From positions 10,396,157 through 10,460,156 of the forward strand of contig NC_092362.1 of the NCBI RefSeq assembly GCF_030848805.1: a stretch of DNA of 64,000 nucleotides, given 5' to 3'. Position 1 is the stretch's first letter. Each line of letters starts with the position of its first letter. The notes under the pieces are model-generated. The model worked only from the letters and a program-made list of their open reading frames with translations. It searched no databases and was not told the DNA's origin. Origin of the DNA: Temnothorax longispinosus. Its lineage: Eukaryota > Arthropoda > Insecta > Hymenoptera > Formicidae. Made by a program: the position numbers and the translations under genes. Of the stretch, positions 57,389-64,000 are shown piece by piece.

Positions 57389-57513
57389 TGCGAAACACCA
57401 GGGTAAGCCACGCGTCAGGTTTTTAGCCGGTAACAGTCCGGCATAACCGCCCGCCCCACCGCCGGGACGGGGGTACTCATGAGTTTTCCCGACGTAAAAA
57501 AAAAAAAAAGGTT

Positions 57514-58112
57514 CGGCGGCAACGGTCCTCGCGGAACTTCCCCCGCGGCCCGCCAGTACGCCGAGGTGTACAGGCGCGAGCGGGAACTGCGGGCCGGGGG
57601 AAATCCAGTCCTACCGAGGGCCCGTAGAGCTATCAGACTCCAGGAGAGGACCGCCCTTATAGAGCGATGGCGAATTTGGCTCGACAACGCCAAGTTCGGC
57701 CGGAGGACGGTCGATGCTGTCCGGCCCTGTCTAGGCCGGAATGGCTGGACAGTCGGCGACTCGAACTATCATTTCACGCGGTGCAGGTGCTCACTGGGCA
57801 CGGCTGCTTCGGTGAGTACCTGTGCCGCATTGGTAGGGAAGCCACGACGAAATGCCATCACTGCGACGAGGAGAGAGACACGGCGCAGCACACGCTGGCG
57901 CATCGTCCAGCGTGGACAGCTCAGCGCCGTGTCTTACAGGGGGAGATCGGTCAGGACCTCTCCCTCCCGGCCATGGTGGCGGCCATGGTCGGGAACGAGA
58001 GCAAATGGAGGGCCTTCACCGGCTTCTGCGGAGCGGTGATGGCCCGCAAAGAGGAGGCGGAAAGAATTCGCCGGGGTGAGGTAGCTCCTCCCCCGGCGGA
58101 CGACTCCGATTA
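57514..58112 (+). pseudogene. ORF2 C-terminal fragment
   Basis: Starts inside the post-RT region (ALIERWRIWLDNAKFGRRTV), then in a shifted frame from about 57740 QVLTGHGCFGEYLCRIG and a knuckle C-x2-C...H-x4 (CHHCDEERDTAQHTL). The terminal Cys of the knuckle position reads R in AHRPAW, so the knuckle is damaged. It matches ORF2 of the first element at 3640-3980. Confidence 0.82.
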
Positions 58113-58467
58113 ATAAGAGAAAACCTGCGGGGCGGGCTACAGGCGCGGTCAATTGCGTCAACAATTGGTCTCCCCCCCCCACGTTATCCACTGACAAAAC
58201 CAGTCGATGGATATCAGGCCGCAGTAGACGGCATGAGTCGAACTGTACCTTCGGGCCTCCCCTCTCCGACGGGAGGGGGTCCGAAGGTAGGGAGGTTCGG
58301 CGTTCGACGAGGACATCGGGGCGTCGAACCACCTCCGGAAAACATAGGGAGGAGTGGCGGGGGGAGGTGGTGTCACACCCCGCCACACATCAGATAATGG
58401 AGCGACCAGACAAGGTCGATGGAGCGCCAAGCTCCAGAGTAGAGAGCCAAAAAATCGGCTCCGCGCC

Positions 58468-58512
58468 GGAGGCGCCCCGGAAGTAATGATAACCAGTTCC
58501 CGGGGCGTCTCC
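58468..58512 (+). other. 3' UTR hairpin with conserved loop, copy 2
   Basis: Stem GGAGGCGCCCCGG with CCGGGGCGTCTCC (13 bp, one G-U), inner GGAA/TTCC, loop GTAATGATAACCAG. It lies 20 bp before the poly(A). Confidence 0.72.
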
Positions 58513-58545
58513 ATAAGTGCACAGTTAAATTTAAAAAAAAAAAAA

Positions 58546-61500
58546 GGTTAGGTTGTGACCGGACGGTACGTGTTGAGCCCGATTCCGGCGGATAATATTC
58601 CTATCAAACGGTCGCCACTCGGTTTTACCTTAGATTACCGAGAAGGTAAGTTCGCATCAACGCCCCGATTATTCGCAAGACGCTAATAAGAATTATTTGT
58701 TTCAGAAGGATGTCCCTGATGGATCACCGTTGCTGCTTCTCATCCCTGGATCCTCGCTTTACATCGCATACCAGATAGAGGTAAGTAAGGATAAATTAAT
58801 TATATCCTAATTATTTGAATTTTATTTCAGACTGATGTCCCTGTTGGATCACCGTTGCTGCTTCTCATCCCTGGATCCTCGCTTTACATCGCATACCAGA
58901 TAGAGGTAAGTAATTATAAAATAATTATGTGATAATTATTTTATGTTTTGTTGCAGATCGACGCCCGGAATGGTTCGCCGTTGCCGTTACCCGTCTCTGG
59001 ATCCTCGCTTTACCTCGCATACCAGATAAGGGTAAGTCCCGATAATTATGTTTCAATTATGTACTAATTCGCTTCTTTTCTTTCAGGTTCCCGCCTCGGA
59101 TGGATCGCTGCTTTGTTGCTGCTCTGTTTCCCCGGATCCTCGCTTTACATCGCATACCGGATTGCCGCTGGCCAACGTTGGATCATCGCCGAAGGACAAG
59201 GTAAGTAGAAGGTAAGTATCGATAATTTTTTTATAATTAATCAGGAAAATTTGTTTCAGAATTAATTAATCTTTAATTCCAGATCATCATTTCAACATTA
59301 CAGGCCGTTTCACAATATCATAAAAGTGTCTCACAACGCGAGTTTCTCGCCTCGGTGTGAATGTCGCTTTATTTTAATAAAGTTGCACAATTATTCAAAT
59401 TGCGTATCTCGGCTTATTCGTTTAGTCGATACGATGCCTTTATTTCAGATAATTATTCCGATCGGAGGACTTTGTGCCTCGTGATTGTTAAACTATGATC
59501 ACGCACTCGGCCGTGACCATCACTCTATCATACAATGTTCGTGCGCTGAAATAACGAACGAGTATTCGGTGGTTAAATACAATGATTAATAATGTCCGCA
59601 CAATATTCCGTATCCGCGTGACCCAATGCCCGTGGTTGTTATATACTCGAAAATTGCACTTCCGTTAATTAACAATGTATCCGAATTTCAACTCGCGTAT
59701 TGTTGCTAACACTCGATTGTATTTGGCAATTAATTGCCCCTCGCTGTTAGTTAAGACGAGTAATTTTACGCGATAGTACGCGGGAGTTCTCGGTTGTAAA
59801 GTATAACGCGTATGCCGATCGTACAGAGTGTGATACGTGTGTTCGCCACGGTTATACCCGAGAGACTCTCTCGAGCGGTCGCTCTCGCTTGGGCTCCCCA
59901 CTTATGCCGGATCGTTCCCACTCCCCGGAACTTTCTCGATCGTCTATTGTTCGCGGCCGGCACATCTGGCGCGATCATGCGAAAACACGATGATTTTCAC
60001 TACCCTCTCGCGTGCCCTTTTGCGCATCGCCCGTTCTAGAAGGTTCCCGTGGAAATTTCCACGCGCAACGCAGTGCGAGAACCTTCCTTCCTCGGTACCG
60101 CTGCACCAGGTTTTCACTCACGGAAACTGATCGACGCGGACGACGTCGACCCATGCGCACCTCCTCGGAGATGCCCCTGAAGGTGAATCTGGGTGTTCTC
60201 CCTGTAGACGACGTCCGGGTGACGTCGATGTCGTCGGCCGTTGACGCCGACCCTCTGGCTGGGTTTCTCGGAAGCTGGTATCGCTGTTCCGGGCCACTGT
60301 TCCCGTAGATGATGCGTATCCTGGGGATCTTCGTCGGAGCTCGACGTCGACCCCCTAGGCGGGTGTCCCAAGACTTTTCGCGACGGATTACGTCGTTTGT
60401 TCCCGGAGAAGATGCTTTTCGCCGGGATTTTGCCGGACAATGGCGCCGACCCCCTGGAAGGGTGTCCCAGGTCCTGGTAAGGCCGTCGGATGGGTAAGTT
60501 TCCGGCGAAAGTGCGTTTCGCCCGGATTTTGCTGGACAATGGCGCCGACCCCCTGGAGAGGCTCCTCCGGTCCTGGCGAGTCCGTCGGACCTCTCTTTCC
60601 CTGGAGAATTATGTTTTCCGGGGATTTTCGCCGGGTCATGGCGCGCACCCTCTGGAGCTGTGTCCCAGGTCTTCGGAAGACATCTCGGCCTGGTTGTTCC
60701 TGGAGAATATGAAATTTTCCCAGAACTTAGTATTTCCTTGGCGCCCATCTCATGAACGCACGTACTGGGTACGGGGAATGTTTCTCCGTGCCCCTCGATA
60801 TTATTACCGCCGTAACTCTATGTCGCCGTTTTACTTAAACGCGCTTATCATTATACGATCATTATCGCTTAAACTATATCGACAACCGCTAAATGATATA
60901 AGACCTTTATGATCGGCGGTTAATCAAAGTATCAACTAAACTGTGTTTTATACCTATCGGAGGTATATTGTTCTTAACCTAAAAACTACGCGCGGTCTTC
61001 GCCGTCTTATCGAGCCTGTATTTTCATAGTACGCAAAAGTCTAAATATATCCAACGCAACGTATTTTTGTATCTCTCAGAAGTGTCGTAAGTGTAATGCT
61101 AAACTAAACTGAATCATGGCAAAATAAAAACTCAAACGAAAATCAAACGTGTGACCACTTTGTCAAGTAACGAAAATAATAACTAAAGAAAAGAAACGTG
61201 TATTTTATATATGTTTAATATTCAATCGACGAGCCGTCTTTCCCTACTTCGGCTTCCAGGCCTCGTCATCATCGCTCTCGCTTTCTTCCGACGGCGACTC
61301 AAAATCGTCGGAAGGCTGCTCCACCGGGCCGATCGGGAATTCGTAACCTACAAATTCCGCGATCGCGTCTATTAACGGAGGCGGCGCGGGAGTCGTTATC
61401 GGGAGCTGTAATGCCGACATTAACGGCGTGGGCGGCATGCATGGGAGTTCGGTCTCCCTTGGTACAGATGTCGCTGCTAGGTCTCCTTGAGGCGGCTGCT

Positions 61501-61619
61501 CTCCCTCCACCGCTCGTTCAGCATGTGCCGCGCGTGGCTCCGCAACTGGTAATCTCTGTAAAATCACCCGGGGTGATCGTTTGGTCAATCGACGCGGCTG
61601 CTGGGAAGCGGCCGGTCTC
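58546..61619 (+). repeat. Array unit F (type II, complete)
   Basis: Complete type II unit: joint GGTTAGGTTGTGACCGG, hairpin, four tandem exon cassettes (first exon 58706-58780), region TTTTACGCGATAGTACGC near 59764, GAGACTCTCTCGAGCG near 59860, and GC-rich repeats of about 99 bp (60245-60680; GACCCCCTGGA recurs near 60449 and 60548). An AT-rich tail follows from 60800. The right end carries the acidic - strand frame described next. Confidence 0.88.
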
Positions 61620-61620
61620 A
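61244..61620 (-). CDS. Acidic C-terminal protein at the right end of unit F
   Basis: The frame enters from G4 through the joint as GHNLTLRPAASQQPRR and ends in a strongly acidic tail (SEESESDDDEAWKPK). It is open back to 61957, so the product could be up to 237 aa, but the part right of the joint belongs to G4. It occupies the place that gene f has in type III units. Composition is proline-rich then acidic. No family recognised. Confidence 0.45.
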
Positions 61621-61708
61621 AGGTTAGGTTGTGACCGGAACAACGATTAATGATACTGAAATCAATGTAAAAGCCACTTACTACTTGGGCTGTAATTACG
61701 GTCGCCAC

Positions 61709-61731
61709 TGTATCTTTCCGGGTGAATACAG
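61709..61731 (+). ncRNA. Hairpin of the unit-start module, type III form
   Basis: CTGTAT, loop of 11, ATACAG, preceded by CGGTCGCCA. The type I/II equivalent has CTCGGT/ACCGAG, giving four compensated pairs. Confidence 0.5.
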
Positions 61732-62809
61732 AAACCCTGTTGCTATGCGGTGCCCCGTCCTTCCTTCCAGCGTAATGGCCGCCGATGTCCACGATGCGGA
61801 CGTGTTCAAGGCCGATCGGCAACGCCCTTGTTAAACGCACGTGTGACACGGATAATCTGAGAGGATATTCACTGGGGTCGCGAATAATGAGTCTTTGTTT
61901 ATTATAAACAAATAATAGTTTAATAATCTCACAGTTACAGTATCTCGTTACACGCACGGACAGGTTCTATCGCGCGTTCACTCGCGTCGATCGTTAACGA
62001 ACTCTCAGTACCGTCGTTTCGAGCTATCTTCGGTTAATTACCGTTAACGCGTGGTTAATAGTCGCGTAATTATCATATACGGCCACGGGATAAGCATACG
62101 GGATCGAGTATTATCGCGCAACACTCGAAAGATGTACGCGCCTCGATGTTCTCGCGTAGACTGTCCGGGAGGAAAGCTCCTCATCCCCCCACTTTTATGC
62201 TAGCGCAGGCGCTTTGCCTCGCTTTTACGCGCGAAACAATGTGATCTCGCGCGCTTTCCTCTTTACCCAATCGCGTCGCTTGGTGACGAGCGACACGATC
62301 CCTGCGACGCTTATCCGATTGGCTGAGCCGATCTCATTGGCTCAGCTCAAAATTAACTGAGATACTGCTTTGGCGTTGCAACGGCGGACACGGGCTCTCG
62401 CTTCGGACGCGGCAACCAATGCCAGCAGTCGCAATCTGCACTACGTGCAAATTCGCGGCAAGTCACTCGGAACGTTTTCCGAGTGACCGAAAATGGTCTC
62501 TGTGACGTTCCCTCATTTAACCAGGTAAGTAGCATAATTACTAGAATCAAATTTATTAATTCTTCTTTTCTTTCAGGTACCGGGTCTTTGTGGGATCGTC
62601 TCGCCCAATCAATGGACTGGTGATCGTTGTCGGTAAGTATCCGAACGGTAAGTATGTAATAAAGCATCGTACGTGCTAAAATAAACTAATACAACTTGTT
62701 TCGACAGGGAATAACATAAAATTAATGAATATAAATCAAAATCGCATCATTGAACGGATTCTCGCTCGCACGAGTCTTGCTCGCTTCTCATTGGTCGGTT
62801 TACACGTTC

Positions 62810-63028
62810 TAGCGGTATCGAGTCGCTATCCGCGCTCTTATTGGCTTAAGGCCTTTGGTGATAGGAAATAAGAATAAAGAATAATAAAACCGTATTAATT
62901 TGCCAGGAATAAATCCTATTGGCTCTCATGCTGCTGAGAATGATATAATTACTCGAATATAATAAAATTAATGCAAACTTGAATATAACGGACCTGGTCT
63001 CTCGCCATTGGTCGCTTTTGTTCGGCGT
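62810..63028 (-). pseudogene. Gene c, copy 4 (degenerate)
   Basis: Similarity to the other copies is visible at SDQW-RETRSVIF and, after a stop codon, at ANKSADS. The start codon is ACG and the middle has diverged. Genes a and b of the same unit remain intact. Confidence 0.55.
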
Positions 63029-63150
63029 TTCGCCTTTACTGTCATACTTCTGATAAATGAATAAAATACGCATAAAATAATGGTTTCGGGACTCGGTTGG
63101 CCCTCGCTCGCGCTTGTGAGCACTTTTCGTCGCAACGCATGCACGATCAC

Positions 63151-63315
63151 TCAGATCTCCTCGGGAATGATTCGGGGATCGATCTCGAGGCTTAACAACA
63201 GGATGTAGAGAGTGTACAGGACGTATATCATGGTGACTGTTTGAACGTCTGGAAAACTGAGTATTATTGGTACGAATATGATTAGGGTGACTACTATGTA
63301 TTCCTTGAGAATCAT
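63151..63315 (-). CDS. Gene b, copy 4: two-segment membrane protein (54 aa)
   Basis: From MILKEYIVVTLIIFVP to DPRIIPEEI, with FPDVQT and LYTLYILLLSLE. It was compared codon by codon with copy 1 (17 silent, 13 replacing). It follows gene a by 22 bp. Confidence 0.75.
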   Translation of the reverse strand: MILKEYIVVTLIIFVPIILSFPDVQTVTMIYVLYTLYILLLSLEIDPRIIPEEI

Positions 63316-63337
63316 CTTGCGAACCTATTTATCTTTC

Positions 63338-63466
63338 TCACGCCTGGTAATATGGAACGGCTTTCGCCACGTTGGAATACGCTAATAGCAAAATACAAAT
63401 TATGGAAATAGCAAACAATACAAATATGAATGATAAGACTAGGATCCGAAACTTATCCGAATCCAT
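63338..63466 (-). CDS. Gene a, copy 4: single-helix membrane protein (42 aa)
   Basis: From MDSDKFRILVLSF to KAVPYYQA. The helix is VLFAISIICILLLAY. It differs from copy 1 by 16 silent and 10 replacing codons. Confidence 0.75.
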   Translation of the reverse strand: MDSDKFRILVLSFIFVLFAISIICILLLAYSNVAKAVPYYQA

Positions 63467-63839
63467 AGCTAACTTTAACTAATGAAATATTGGCCTCTGA
63501 TTGGCTCTTTTATCTACTCTACTGAATGAACTTATCAAATCTCAGTCTCTACTCCTGGAAGTGTGTAGGATGGGTCATTAAGGATATGGTAGGCCTTGTT
63601 ATTGATCCGAGTGTCTTTTTTAATCGAATATCGTCATGCCTTACATGCTAATCGTCAAATAACGTGACTCTATATAAATCAAAATAAAATAACCTCTATT
63701 AATTGCACTTGCTGCATAAATTATAAAATCTTTATAAAAACCGTCAATTATGAATAACTCTCTAAATAAAAAATTATATGAAAAGATAAAATAACGCACA
63801 CATAAAATTATATCATAAAGCGCGTCGCTCGGATACAGA

Positions 63840-64000
63840 TTAAAGTTCCTGCGTACGCGGTTGGCTACTGGGAATCGACGCGTCTTCCGGTGCCCTCTCG
63901 GCCTCTCGTGTACGCTCGACGTCGTCCCTCTGTGCCTCGCTTCGTCCAGCGGGCTGTGCGTGTCCGTGGAAAGCCTCGCTATATCCAGCGGGCTGTGCTG
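63840..64000 (-). CDS. Gene f, copy 4: acidic QPAG protein (C-terminal part only)
   Basis: The frame enters from the window edge as AQPAGYSEAFHGHAQPAG and ends SSQPRTQEL. Two QPAG-x2-EA repeats match copies 1-3. The N-terminus lies outside the window. Confidence 0.55.
   Translation of the reverse strand, partial: AQPAGYSEAFHGHAQPAGRSEAQRDDVERTREAERAPEDASIPSSQPRTQEL

Larger units (their letters stand above)
54743..57509 (+). mobile_element. R1-clade element with ORF1 only (non-autonomous)
   Basis: Left flank AAGGTT (54737-54742). The tail is 14 A at 57496-57509, followed by GGTT (57510-57513), so the duplication is GGTT or AAGGTT. It begins with a predicted HDV-like ribozyme, encodes a gag-like ORF1 and has a GC-rich 3' UTR. 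No endonuclease or reverse transcriptase is present. It must have moved with enzymes from a relative. Confidence 0.85.
57514..58545 (+). mobile_element. 5'-truncated R1-clade element
   Basis: Starts directly after GGTT (57510-57513) and ends in 13 A (58533-58545), followed by GGTTAGGTTGTGACCGG. It holds only the last part of ORF2 and the 3' UTR. It was inserted first; the element to its left then landed in the GGTT in front of it. Confidence 0.83.
61620..64000 (+). repeat. Array unit G4 (type III, cut by window end)
   Basis: Joint AAGGTTAGGTT (61620-61630), hairpin stem CTGTAT/ATACAG (61709-61731), 19 bp palindrome (61894-61912), 11 bp-stem hairpin (62462-62487), donor at 62525, acceptor near 62576, donors near 62633 and 62648. 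On the - strand: a broken c, intact b and a, and the end of f. Confidence 0.87.

Noticed and set aside
59975..60748. 257-codon - strand frame in unit F, with shorter relatives in E and H
   Set aside because: It is encoded by the GC-rich repeats of about 99 bp, which divide by three and lack stops; composition is R/G/P/S-rich with no domain, and the same DNA is open in other frames. Treated as repeat, not gene.

Overview
This is eukaryotic, insect-like DNA. GT-AG introns, the arthropod telomere motif TTAGG, and R1-clade, Ty3/gypsy, Ty1/copia and PIF/Harbinger elements all point to an arthropod, most likely an ant or other hymenopteran (inference; no host gene fixes the species). I recognise no ordinary host gene. 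|| LAYOUT. The backbone is a mostly head-to-tail array of 2.2-3 kb repeat units. Nearly every unit starts on the + strand with the same joint, (AA)GGTT(AGGTT)n followed by GTGACCGG, i.e. one or two telomere repeats fused to a constant unit start. Unit starts: 5207, 7545, 11983 (inverted), 17574, 22052, 30288, 32835, 36521, 58546 and 61620. There are three types. Type I is A and B (5207-9766) plus inverted C (9782-11983), joined tail to tail over (GGTTA)n. Type II is H (partial, 16411-17573), D (32835), E (36521) and F (58546). Type III is G1 (17574), G2 (22052), G3 (30288) and G4 (61620). || WHAT THE UNITS HOLD. The + strand of every unit has a conserved hairpin module near the joint and a series of intron-like segments with good splice sites. 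The - strand of type III units carries a repeated set of small genes: f (acidic, QPAG motif), a (about 42 aa, one membrane helix), b (about 54 aa, two hydrophobic segments) and c (72 aa). Genes a and b differ between copies mainly at silent positions, so they look selected as proteins. I know no family that matches them. || INSERTIONS. 1-5206 is an R1-clade (TRAS/SART-like) element ending poly(A)|GGTTAGG. 12791-12916 is a palindromic MITE. About 13.3-16.2 kb is a Harbinger element. 19729-21542 and 50762-52666 are two copies of a TG...CA non-autonomous element or solo LTR. 24313-29643 is a Ty3/gypsy element with a CCTAA insertion in pol. 38815-54245 is a Ty1/copia deletion derivative; nested in it, 40317-48977, is an element with 1.64 kb inverted arms that itself surrounds a second Harbinger. 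54743-57509 and 57514-58545 are two R1-clade elements inserted one behind the other into the same GGTT, the first beginning with a predicted HDV-like ribozyme. || WORKING PICTURE (inference). The array may have grown by repeated joining of units to TTAGG sequence, like the head-to-tail telomeric retrotransposon arrays of Drosophila. The R1-clade elements then use the short telomeric joints as insertion targets.
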